Positions 6,542 to 12,725 of a DNA stretch of 12,725 nt are shown here, piece after piece. A model generated the notes under the pieces. The model was given only the letters and a program-made list of their open reading frames with translations, was not told the DNA's origin and did no database searches. The DNA comes from Anaerolineales bacterium (GTDB lineage Bacteria; Chloroflexota; Anaerolineae; Anaerolineales; Villigracilaceae): positions 1-12,725 of the forward strand of contig JAICRQ010000044.1 in the NCBI GenBank assembly GCA_025966435.1. Direction: 5' to 3'. Each line of letters opens with the position of its first letter. The first letter of the stretch is position 1. A program made the position numbers and the translations under genes.

Positions 6542-7192
6542 ATGCGACTCTTAAAAGGAACGGATGTATTTACAGCAGCTGGCGAGAAAATAGGAAGCAT
6601 CAGCCGGATTGTGATTGATGCCAAGACCAGGGATGTGACGGATCTGGTCGTCGAGAGGGGGGCTTTATTGAGCAAGGACGAGAAGGTAATCCCTGTGGGC
6701 CTCGTCGATCTTGAGAAGGAAGATCGTATCGTGCTGCGAGAGACGAATCAAAATGTGGATGATTTTCTCGACTATGAGACGACCCACTACGTCCCTGTGG
6801 AGAATGCAGGTGCTCCGTATGAAAATGTGGAAGCCACCTATTGGTATCCGCCGGTCAACTTCCAGATGCAGGTACCCAGAGTCGGTCTCATCTCGGAGGC
6901 TGTCCCCGACCAAGTCGCTGAAACGGAGACCAGCATCCCGGAGGGGCGCATTGCCATCTCGGAGGGAGCGCGAGTGTTGAGCGCAGACGATAAGCACATT
7001 GGGAATGTGGAGCAGGTCATTGCTGATTCCGAAAGCAACACGGTTACCCATTTTGTGGTTGGAAAAGGGTTCTTACTTAAAGAACATAAACTGGTTCCCG
7101 CCTTCTGGGTCGCACATATGGATGAGGAGGAAATCCGGCTATCCGTCGAGTCGAGCCTGTTTGACAGGCTGCCAGATTACAACCCTGATTAA
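6542..7192 (+). CDS. Protein with two PRC-barrel domains
   Basis: This 216-residue soluble protein contains two copies of the PRC-barrel, a small beta-barrel found in the photosynthetic reaction centre H subunit, in RimM and in many stress proteins. The first copy is at about 5-66 and the second at about 140-202. They align with each other: GTDVFTAAGEKIGSI against GARVLSADDKHIGNV, and VTDLVVERGALL against VTHFVVGKGFLL. A linker rich in Tyr, Pro and acidic residues (about 75-135) joins them. The ATG at 6542 follows the very strong site AGGAGG with a 6-base spacer. It lies 66 bases downstream of the EncFtn-like gene, with no terminator in between, so it is probably cotranscribed. PRC-barrels usually mediate protein or RNA contacts; its partner is unknown. 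Confidence 0.88.
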   Translation: MRLLKGTDVFTAAGEKIGSISRIVIDAKTRDVTDLVVERGALLSKDEKVIPVGLVDLEKEDRIVLRETNQNVDDFLDYETTHYVPVENAGAPYENVEATYWYPPVNFQMQVPRVGLISEAVPDQVAETETSIPEGRIAISEGARVLSADDKHIGNVEQVIADSESNTVTHFVVGKGFLLKEHKLVPAFWVAHMDEEEIRLSVESSLFDRLPDYNPD

Positions 7193-7200
7193 ATAGTAAG

Positions 7201-7240
7201 GCGGGTTGCCTGCGGAGCAATTCCGCGAAGCACAACCCGC
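7201..7240. terminator. Stem-loop between convergent genes, possible terminator
   Basis: GCGGGTTG (7201-7208) pairs perfectly with CAACCCGC (7233-7240), and the loop contains a second small stem (GCGGA at 7212-7216 with TCCGC at 7222-7226). It sits between the PRC-barrel stop and the convergent glycosyltransferase stop. There is no U-tract on either side, so intrinsic termination is uncertain; it may protect mRNA 3' ends instead. Confidence 0.5.
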
Positions 7241-7262
7241 TGATTGAAACTGACCTGCAATC

Positions 7263-8486
7263 TTACGACTGGACAGAGGAAACGGTTTGCCGGGGTACCG
7301 TTTCTTCTGTGTTTAGTGTGACAAACTGGTTTGCCTTGTTATCCTCAATGGCTTGTTCGTAAACACTGAGCATTTGCTTTCCTAGTTCGTTGACATCGAA
7401 GGTCTTGGCTTTTTTTAGCGCATTTTTGCTAAAGCGCTGGATCCTTTGCGAGTCAGACAGAAGTTTGTTGATGCCTTTTGCCAGAGCATCCGGGTCATTC
7501 TTCACTAAGAATCCCTGCTTGCCATGCTCGATGATGTCGCTGGTTCCCGGGCCTTCTACCGCGACGACTGGGAGCCCGGCAGCCATCGCCTCGATCGTGA
7601 CGAGCCCCTGGGTCTCGGTCACCGAGGCGAATGCAAAGAGGTCCGCGGCTTTCAGGTAGCGCGGGATGTCCTCAAACGGCACAGCGCCGGTAAACGTCAC
7701 CCGGTCCGCAATGCCTAATTCGGAGGACAGCGTTTCCAGGCTTTGTCTGGCAGCTCCATCGCCGATCAGCACCAGACGGATGTCAGGATGCTTCTCACAG
7801 GCTTTGGCGAACGCCCGGATCAATGTATCCCAGTTTTTTTCTGGCGCCAGCCGTCCCACCGAGATCAGGACCGTTTCATCCTGCCAGCCTTTCTCTGCAC
7901 GTAGTGCTTTGCCATCGGCATTCAGAAATGGCTCGAGGTCTGTCCCGGTAGGAATCACGCTATAGCGGTCATGCAAGCCGTAATCCCGAACCAGGATCTC
8001 GCGCATACTCTCGGAGGGGATGATGATATGCTGGCATTTTTGCATGAACTCTACTAACCATCGATGAACTGCATTCTTTAAAAAATCCTGAACTGCTTCC
8101 TGGGGGAAGGGAACATAATGGGTGTATTCCCAATACTGAGTATGGAAGGTAAATACGAGGGGCAGATCCAGCTCGGCAGCCTTGCGCGCGGCAGTCTGCC
8201 CGAGCAGGATTGGGTGGTGTGTATGGATCACATCCAGCTTGAGCATTGGAAGCAGTTGGTCTACAAACGGGGAAACCGGGATGGCCGTGGTAATCTCTCC
8301 CAGTGGAAGCGACAGGCTGGGATAGCGAAAAATGAACGGTTCCGTATCTTTGTAGTTGGGATCGGATTGGGCAAAAATAAAAACATTGTGCCCCTGTTTC
8401 ATCAGGTTCTCACGAAACGACGCCACAGACCTCACCACACCATTGACGACCGGATGGTAATAGTTGGTAAAAAATGCGATGTGCAA
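7263..8486 (-). CDS. GT4-family glycosyltransferase
   Basis: This 407-residue GT-B fold enzyme transfers a sugar from a nucleotide donor with retention of configuration. The N-terminal acceptor half begins IAFFTNYYHPVVNGVVRS (3-20) and contains THHPILLGQ (89-97) and FTFHTQYWEYTHYVP (112-126). This resembles bacterial diacylglycerol glucosyltransferases and phosphatidylinositol mannosyltransferases. The donor half has GRLAPEKNWDTLI (211-223), IGDG (241-244) and the EX7E motif (E291 and E299) followed by AMAAGLPVVAV. A membrane lipid acceptor is therefore plausible but not shown. The start codon is TTG, preceded by GGAG with a 6-base spacer; the stop codon of the upstream glycosidase-like gene overlaps this spacer, leaving 3 bases between the genes and suggesting coupled translation. 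It is the last gene of the - strand cluster. Confidence 0.9.
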   Translation of the reverse strand: MHIAFFTNYYHPVVNGVVRSVASFRENLMKQGHNVFIFAQSDPNYKDTEPFIFRYPSLSLPLGEITTAIPVSPFVDQLLPMLKLDVIHTHHPILLGQTAARKAAELDLPLVFTFHTQYWEYTHYVPFPQEAVQDFLKNAVHRWLVEFMQKCQHIIIPSESMREILVRDYGLHDRYSVIPTGTDLEPFLNADGKALRAEKGWQDETVLISVGRLAPEKNWDTLIRAFAKACEKHPDIRLVLIGDGAARQSLETLSSELGIADRVTFTGAVPFEDIPRYLKAADLFAFASVTETQGLVTIEAMAAGLPVVAVEGPGTSDIIEHGKQGFLVKNDPDALAKGINKLLSDSQRIQRFSKNALKKAKTFDVNELGKQMLSVYEQAIEDNKANQFVTLNTEETVPRQTVSSVQS

Positions 8487-8489
8487 AGT

Positions 8490-9905
8490 CTACTCCGTTG
8501 ATTTGTGAAATAAATTTGATAGAAGGTGAGAAGTCTGTTCTTCCTGTCGCTTATTCTCAAAAACGTGACAGGCATAGAGGACCATCCCTGCGTTCCAGGT
8601 CAGCGGCGCTTCAGCGGTGTACCACATGCTCGAAAGAGGCTTGCCATTTGGACCGTGAACTTCGTGGACCTGCCGGTCTTGTACGATCACGTTCAGAATA
8701 CGGGAGATTAAGGTCTGCGCGGCTTCCATATGACCCGTCTTCACCAGTGCAATCACGTGCCAGGCGCCGATCCAGAGCCAGGAGGCGTCGGTGTGGTAAT
8801 TTGCCACGCCCCCGAGGAGGTTTTCCAGAGCAATGAGATGCCGGGGATACGAGGGATAGGTGACCCGCGTTGGAACCGGCTCAGCCATTCGGGCTCGTTC
8901 CATGACTCCGAGGATGCTCTCGGCTTGCTCGCGCTTCGCCAGTCCCCAGGCGATTGCCAGCAAGTTCCCATCGCTGCTCAGGTGTAATAAGTCATCACTG
9001 GTGACGAAGTATCCGAGGTCCTCCCGCCAAAAATGACGGTTGATGGCGCGTAAGACTTTCTCCGCCTGCACGAAATACTCAATGGATTCCTCGTGCAAAT
9101 TGAGCCGGTTCGCGGCGATTGCCATTTCTGAGAGAGCCTTCCAGTACACTACGTTGGTATAAAGGACACGCCCGTGCCGGGCGATCGAATCTGCCCAATC
9201 TGCAAAGGCTCCCTGATAGAGCAGAGGATCTTCGCCGGTGGCTTTGCGATATGTTCCAAGCCACTGCATCGCTGCTTGCAGCTTTGCCCAGTGTTCTTCC
9301 AGAAACTGCTTGTTTCCACTTTCCTGCGTATATGCCAGCGCGGCAATCACCAGGAGCGCCTGCCCGTCGAGCGAGGGCGCACCGTGACCGCTGAGGTACT
9401 TCGGTTTGAGCATCAATTCGTTTGGCTGCTCACGTTCAAAAAACGAATGCAGGAACCGTGTCACCACATTGACGGAATGCAGCTTGACCGGGAGCTGTCC
9501 CTGCGAGGTTTGATGGTAAAAGAAGGCCTCGAGAGTTTCCTTGATGGGGGTATATTGCTTCAGCGTGAGCAACCCAAAGGCAGCGAATCCGAAGTCGCGC
9601 GCCCAGCTTTCGGAGAAATTACGGTAGCCGGCGTGCAAAACCTCCCTGCTCGAATGAGTAGTTAAGCGGCGCGGCTGAATCCCGGAACGCAGACTCTCCG
9701 TCGCAATGAAAACCGCCAGCGCTTGTTCGTTATCAAACTGCTCTTCCCCCATGAGGATTGCTTTGGAGATTAAGCGCGGGCGGCGCAGGATACCGAATAA
9801 ATACTGAAACGTGAGCAGGGACGCCATTCCTGTGACCGTGCCGAACAGCGCCCCGCTCCAAAATCCGTATTGTGATGGTGGTCTTTGCAACCGTTGTTTC
9901 GTCAT
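8490..9905 (-). CDS. Membrane-anchored (alpha/alpha)6-barrel glycosidase-like protein
   Basis: This 471-residue protein has one hydrophobic segment near the N-terminus (about 16-40) flanked on both sides by basic residues, then a soluble helical domain. Motifs include SWARDFGFAAFGLL (100-113), SLDGQALL (178-185), GAFADWADS (232-240), GGVANYHTDASWLWIGAWHV (365-384), VHEVHGPNG (413-421) and LTWNAGM (435-441). These are typical of six-hairpin glycosidases of the amylo-alpha-1,6-glucosidase / neutral invertase (GH100, GH63) type. The Asp in ADWAD and the Glu at 415 are candidate catalytic residues. The substrate is not determinable; glycans or glycolipids made by the adjacent GT4 enzyme are a reasonable guess. 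Which side of the membrane it faces is unclear. The ATG at 9905 has only a weak upstream site (AGAG) and lies 15 bases after the BON gene. Confidence 0.75.
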   Translation of the reverse strand: MTKQRLQRPPSQYGFWSGALFGTVTGMASLLTFQYLFGILRRPRLISKAILMGEEQFDNEQALAVFIATESLRSGIQPRRLTTHSSREVLHAGYRNFSESWARDFGFAAFGLLTLKQYTPIKETLEAFFYHQTSQGQLPVKLHSVNVVTRFLHSFFEREQPNELMLKPKYLSGHGAPSLDGQALLVIAALAYTQESGNKQFLEEHWAKLQAAMQWLGTYRKATGEDPLLYQGAFADWADSIARHGRVLYTNVVYWKALSEMAIAANRLNLHEESIEYFVQAEKVLRAINRHFWREDLGYFVTSDDLLHLSSDGNLLAIAWGLAKREQAESILGVMERARMAEPVPTRVTYPSYPRHLIALENLLGGVANYHTDASWLWIGAWHVIALVKTGHMEAAQTLISRILNVIVQDRQVHEVHGPNGKPLSSMWYTAEAPLTWNAGMVLYACHVFENKRQEEQTSHLLSNLFHKSTE

Positions 9906-9920
9906 TCGCTCTGATGCATC

Positions 9921-10136
9921 TTAGACGACATTCAGCTCATTAATCACATTTACCACGCCATCCATTCCGCGCAGAATGGCTTCGGCGCGTTCTCGGGCCT
10001 CCACCGTTGGGACAATCCCTGTCAGGGTGACGATCCCATTGCTATTCACCACGTCAATGCGGGCGCCGCGCATTTCGTTGATCTCTGCCAACGCCTCCTG
10101 GATCTGATGCTGAAAATCGTAAATTGGCTCGTTCAT
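9921..10136 (-). CDS. BON-domain protein
   Basis: This small protein of about 71 residues consists almost entirely of one BON domain. It shows an N-terminal helix (FQHQIQEALAEI), then IDVVNSNGIVTLTGIVPT with the conserved glycine-containing strand-turn, then EARERAEAILRGMDGVVNVINEL. BON domains occur in OsmY, Kbp and secretin-associated proteins and bind membranes, lipids or potassium-linked partners. No signal peptide is present, so it is likely cytoplasmic, as Kbp is. Three in-frame ATGs are available at 10145, 10142 and 10136. The ribosome binding site AAAGGA lies only 1 base before the first, 4 before the second and 10 before the third, so 10136 (MNEPIYDF) or 10142 is favoured. It is followed 15 bases later by the glycosidase-like gene. 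Confidence 0.85.
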   Translation of the reverse strand: MNEPIYDFQHQIQEALAEINEMRGARIDVVNSNGIVTLTGIVPTVEARERAEAILRGMDGVVNVINELNVV

Positions 10137-10181
10137 GGTCATCATTTCCTTTCTGTGTCATGTAGTGGGTGTCTATAATCG

Positions 10182-10204
10182 GTGGTATATATTCATGATA
10201 CCAC
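10182..10204. other. Dyad GTGGTAT-N9-ATACCAC in the gap before the BON gene
   Basis: Perfect 7-base arms at 10182-10188 and 10198-10204 flank a 9-base AT-rich loop. The dyad lies in the only sizeable gap (about 110 bases) of the - strand cluster, between the baeRF stop and the BON start. It could be an operator of an internal promoter or an RNA hairpin. I see no convincing pair of -35 and -10 boxes and no U-tract. Confidence 0.3.
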
Positions 10205-10247
10205 TCGTTTTACTGCAAGGGGATTTTCATCGGGTTCTGTGACCCTG

Positions 10248-11411
10248 TTAAGCGGCATATCGCAGGACCGCCGCAATTTCTCCATCCCCGGGCATCTGTT
10301 CCGGTGGCACAGCAAAAACTTGCCCGGAGTTCAGGAAGGTCTGGGTGGCGGCAAAATCAAAGAGATCTTCGTTCTGCGGGTTGGGCCCATCTTGCAGGAT
10401 GACCTTGTTATTTTCCGCATCATAGCGTCCCCATTTATGCATTTCGATGGGAACAAAAATGGTCTCTACCTGCCCGAACACGGCAGCCCTGACTGCTGCT
10501 TTTAGGTCGCTGGTTGCCAGGTTGCTTTTCTGCCCACGCAACTGCTCAAATTTCTCAAAAGCTTTCTTCTGACTCTCTTTGAAGAGCGGGTGCACAATTT
10601 GCCAGGCTTTTTCATGCAGTTCTTTTAAGTTTTCCCTGTCAGGATTCCCAAGGATTCCATCTTCCAGGAGGTTCTGATAGGAACTTGCTTCGCGAAAAAT
10701 AGGCAGGAGATAATCCACGCCCGCCAAAACCATCGGAATATTCTTGTCGTCCAATACCTGATTCAACCCCTGGTTGACAGATTGGAAAAAGCGCAAGATA
10801 TTTTTCTTCTCATCCACATCATCCCCATGCCCGTGGAATGTGCCGGCACCCGCCCTTCCCTCGCTGGAACTACTGCTGCTCGAATGCATGTTGAGGCTTC
10901 GTTCCGGGTCGTCCATGGCAAGTGTCTCTTCCATGCTCGTGGGGAAGTTAAGCTCCATCTCGCTTACCGTATCTGCGTTCCCCTCGAACAGCCGGATATT
11001 GTTCAAACTGATCGCCAGGATGTAAAACCTTATGCCCCGGCCTAAACCGGGCAGCAGCGGTTTGATGTGAAAGCTATTTCCGGTGTTGAGAGATTCTTCG
11101 AATTCAATGGGAAGACGGTACACCTTGTGAAAGTCATTGCTAAGAAAGATTGCCAGCCCATCCCCTTGTTGTTGCCAAAACTCGCGGTTCCAGAGCAGCT
11201 CCTCGGCGGGGTGCATCAGCTTTTGGACCTCGGGCCGGCGGAGTCCATTCGCAAGGAGATTTGCCTCCGCTTGTGCCAGTAAATTCTTGAGCCGGATCGG
11301 GTTTTGTTGCTGCTCCTGGCCGGCTCGGTAGGTAGGCATATATACTGAGACGCACCATTTTCCCTGTTGTTCAATCAACGATTTGAGCGCTTCAGGATTC
11401 AAAATATCCAT
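10248..11411 (-). CDS. baeRF-family (bacterial eRF1-like) protein
   Basis: This 387-residue cytoplasmic protein resembles the bacterial homologues of archaeal/eukaryotic release factor 1. The N-terminal part reads WCVSVYMPTYRAG (19-31) then IRLKNLLAQAE (39-49), typical of baeRF families, and GDGLAIFLSNDF (83-94) matches their next core strand. A flexible stretch (175-200) has seven consecutive serines followed by a Gly/His-rich GAGTFHGHGDD. Then comes DEKKNILRFFQSVNQGLNQVL (200-220) and a C-terminal eRF1 domain 3-like region, including VLAGVDYLLPIFR (228-240). No GGQ tripeptide is present. The family has been predicted to act in ribosome rescue or stress translation; its activity is unproven. 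The frame can be extended to a TTG at 11429, but GAAAGGAG lies inside that extension, 8 bases before the ATG at 11411, which is therefore chosen. It starts 23 bases after the YihY stop. Confidence 0.8.
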   Translation of the reverse strand: MDILNPEALKSLIEQQGKWCVSVYMPTYRAGQEQQQNPIRLKNLLAQAEANLLANGLRRPEVQKLMHPAEELLWNREFWQQQGDGLAIFLSNDFHKVYRLPIEFEESLNTGNSFHIKPLLPGLGRGIRFYILAISLNNIRLFEGNADTVSEMELNFPTSMEETLAMDDPERSLNMHSSSSSSSEGRAGAGTFHGHGDDVDEKKNILRFFQSVNQGLNQVLDDKNIPMVLAGVDYLLPIFREASSYQNLLEDGILGNPDRENLKELHEKAWQIVHPLFKESQKKAFEKFEQLRGQKSNLATSDLKAAVRAAVFGQVETIFVPIEMHKWGRYDAENNKVILQDGPNPQNEDLFDFAATQTFLNSGQVFAVPPEQMPGDGEIAAVLRYAA

Positions 11412-11434
11412 CTGTTTTACTCCTTTCAAACATC

Positions 11435-12313
11435 TTAAGCAGCCACCGGTCGAATCTGTTCACTTTCCCAGTGTTCAATTGCTGCGCTTAGATGTGCACC
11501 AAACAATGTGATCAAAGAGATAATATAGATCAGGAACAGGAAGGCGACGATCGCGCCCAGCGAACCATATATGAGTTGGTACTGTCCAAAGCGGCTCCCA
11601 AGATACCAGCTAAACCCGGTGGTCACCGCCTTCCAGGAGAGCGAGGCGATCAGCGCGCCCCAGAGAGTCGCGCTCCAGCGGACGCGCAGTGTGGGAATCC
11701 AATGATACAGCGTTAGAAAGACGAGGAAGATCATCAGCCACGAGCCCAGGGCAGAGACCGTCCGCAACAGTACGAGGTCGCTGGGGGAGGTAGCGTCGAT
11801 GTTCATGAACGGGAGACGGGCGGTCAGCCAGCTCAAGATCAGCGAAAGGACGATCAGCCCGATCAACCCCACGATCATCCACAAACCCACCAGCCGGTTC
11901 TGTAGGAAATTGCGCCGCGCTGCCCGCGGCCACGCCAGGTTGATGTTGTAAGCCAGGTTGGTAAACATCCCCGAGGCGGACCATAACAGGATGAGCAGGC
12001 TGAGGATTCCTGCCGTGCCACGTTCCCTGAGGATGTCCTCGATGTTTTCATTGATGACCTGCCTTGAAATGGGCAGGGCTTGTTGAATGAACTGGGTAAC
12101 GGTGTTGAAGACCTGATGGCTATCGAGGAAATAACTGCCTCCGGCAACGAATGCAAGCATGAGCGGGAAGATCGAAAAGAATGTGTAGTACGCCAGCCCG
12201 GCGGATGCCTGCGCCGCCTGTTTTTCTGTGAACGTTCGAAGGGCAGTTTCGAGGATGCTAACGCGATTCCCGCTTAGTTGGTTGATGTTCTCATAGAAGG
12301 CTTTTATGTTCAT
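11435..12313 (-). CDS. YihY/BrkB-family inner-membrane protein
   Basis: This 292-residue protein has about six membrane segments. The first contains the family hallmark AGLAYYTFFSIFPLMLAFVAG (positions 38-58), followed by GTAGILSLLILLWSASGMF (99-117), a basic loop with WPRAARRNFLQNR, and four more hydrophobic segments ending in IYIISLITLFGAHLSAAIE. The length and order match the YihY/BrkB (UPF0761) family. One member was once annotated as ribonuclease BN, and that annotation is now considered wrong. The molecular function is unknown; some members act as putative transporters or in serum resistance. The ATG at 12313 lies 9 bases after GGAGAG; a TTG at 12319 is an alternative. The C-terminus ends shortly before the ribosome binding site of the baeRF gene, so the two are likely cotranscribed. 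Confidence 0.88.
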   Translation of the reverse strand: MNIKAFYENINQLSGNRVSILETALRTFTEKQAAQASAGLAYYTFFSIFPLMLAFVAGGSYFLDSHQVFNTVTQFIQQALPISRQVINENIEDILRERGTAGILSLLILLWSASGMFTNLAYNINLAWPRAARRNFLQNRLVGLWMIVGLIGLIVLSLILSWLTARLPFMNIDATSPSDLVLLRTVSALGSWLMIFLVFLTLYHWIPTLRVRWSATLWGALIASLSWKAVTTGFSWYLGSRFGQYQLIYGSLGAIVAFLFLIYIISLITLFGAHLSAAIEHWESEQIRPVAA

Positions 12314-12335
12314 GTTCAATTGCTCTCCATGATTG

Positions 12336-12698
12336 TCAGGTGGGCTGCAGGTCTTTTTCGAGAATGTGAATCAGATCCTCCAGGGATAGATTCGAATACT
12401 CTTCCTCACCCGAGGTCTGCCATTTCATTTTAACGTTGTCCTGGTTGGGTGAGAGAAAGATAAAACGGACCGAGGGAAACTCCTCCATACAGGAATCGAC
12501 CCGGTAATGGGAATGTTTGCTGTATGACTGAGTGACGATCACCCACGCCGGATGAAACGTTTCCAGTGCGGGGGGCAGCTCCTCCCAATCCGGAATTTCC
12601 TGCACAACTTCGAGCTGATCCGCTTTATCGATTGCGCGATGAAGCATTTCCCTCAACAGCCGCGAACCATTTGCAAGAATCACACGCTTTGTAGACAC
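12336..12698 (-). CDS. Degenerate receiver-like (pseudo-receiver) protein
   Basis: This 120-residue protein has the strand-helix order of a CheY/NarL-type receiver: KRVILANGSRLLREMLHRAI (4-23) as beta1-alpha1, LEVVQEI (29-35) as beta2, PAWVIVTQS (50-58) as beta3, and VRFIFLSPN (77-85) as beta4. The residues needed for phosphorylation are missing. The acidic pair after beta1 is replaced by N10-G11, the phospho-acceptor Asp after beta3 by T56-Q57, and no lysine follows beta5. S83 keeps the usual Ser/Thr. No output domain is present. It may be a phosphorylation-independent protein-interaction module. The start used is GTG at 12698, with only a distant purine-rich stretch upstream. The frame stays open to the window edge, so a longer N-terminus cannot be ruled out. 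It is 22 bases upstream of the YihY start and probably the first seen gene of that operon. Confidence 0.65.
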   Translation of the reverse strand: MSTKRVILANGSRLLREMLHRAIDKADQLEVVQEIPDWEELPPALETFHPAWVIVTQSYSKHSHYRVDSCMEEFPSVRFIFLSPNQDNVKMKWQTSGEEEYSNLSLEDLIHILEKDLQPT

Positions 12699-12725
12699 TA
12701 TGGCTAGCCAACTCTTTCTTGTTCC

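Noticed and set aside
9174..9665. 163-residue + strand frame opposite the glycosidase-like gene
   Set aside because: The - strand frame has conserved motifs through the same region; the + frame has a cysteine-rich random composition and no start signals.
11435..12313. Ribonuclease BN annotation for the YihY-type gene
   Set aside because: The old name came from a mistaken assignment; the protein is a multi-pass membrane protein with no nuclease motif.

Overview
The window looks like a chromosomal segment of a Chloroflexota bacterium, most likely an Anaerolineae-type lineage. This is an inference from moderate GC, from period-7 repeats in the intergenic gaps, and from the gene set (pyruvate-based isoleucine synthesis genes beside a cluster of stress-type genes). 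No sequence search was possible. There are 13 protein-coding genes (two cut or possibly cut by the window edges), no RNA genes, no insertion sequences and no CRISPR array. No gene-free stretch exceeds 300 bases.

Left third (1-3875, + strand): a branched-chain amino acid operon reading leuD (only the 3' end), cimA, leuB, ilvE. CimA makes citramalate from pyruvate and acetyl-CoA. LeuC/LeuD and LeuB carry it to 2-oxobutyrate, and IlvE performs the last transamination of isoleucine, valine and leucine. Both gaps flanking cimA hold short period-7 repeat arrays. A perfect 32-base palindrome at 3894-3925 ends the operon and probably also terminates the convergent gene on the other side.

Middle (3954-7192): an MFS transporter gene on the - strand diverges from a three-gene + strand cluster, with a promoter visible for each direction between 5155 and 5317. 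The cluster encodes an extremely acidic protein with a Cyanobacteria-like conserved core, a small ferritin-like protein of the encapsulated-ferritin (EncFtn) type with its metal-site residues intact but no encapsulin gene beside it, and a protein with two PRC-barrel domains.

Right part (7263-12698, - strand, read from high to low coordinates): a degenerate receiver-like protein, a YihY/BrkB membrane protein, a baeRF (eRF1-like) protein, a BON-domain protein, a membrane-anchored (alpha/alpha)6-barrel glycosidase-like protein and a GT4 glycosyltransferase. They are closely spaced and may form one operon, except for a gap of about 110 bases before the BON gene. Together with the + strand cluster they suggest a stress, iron and envelope island.

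The most notable items are the shell-less EncFtn homologue with its acidic and PRC-barrel neighbours, the receiver-like protein that has lost its phosphorylation residues, and the period-7 repeats.
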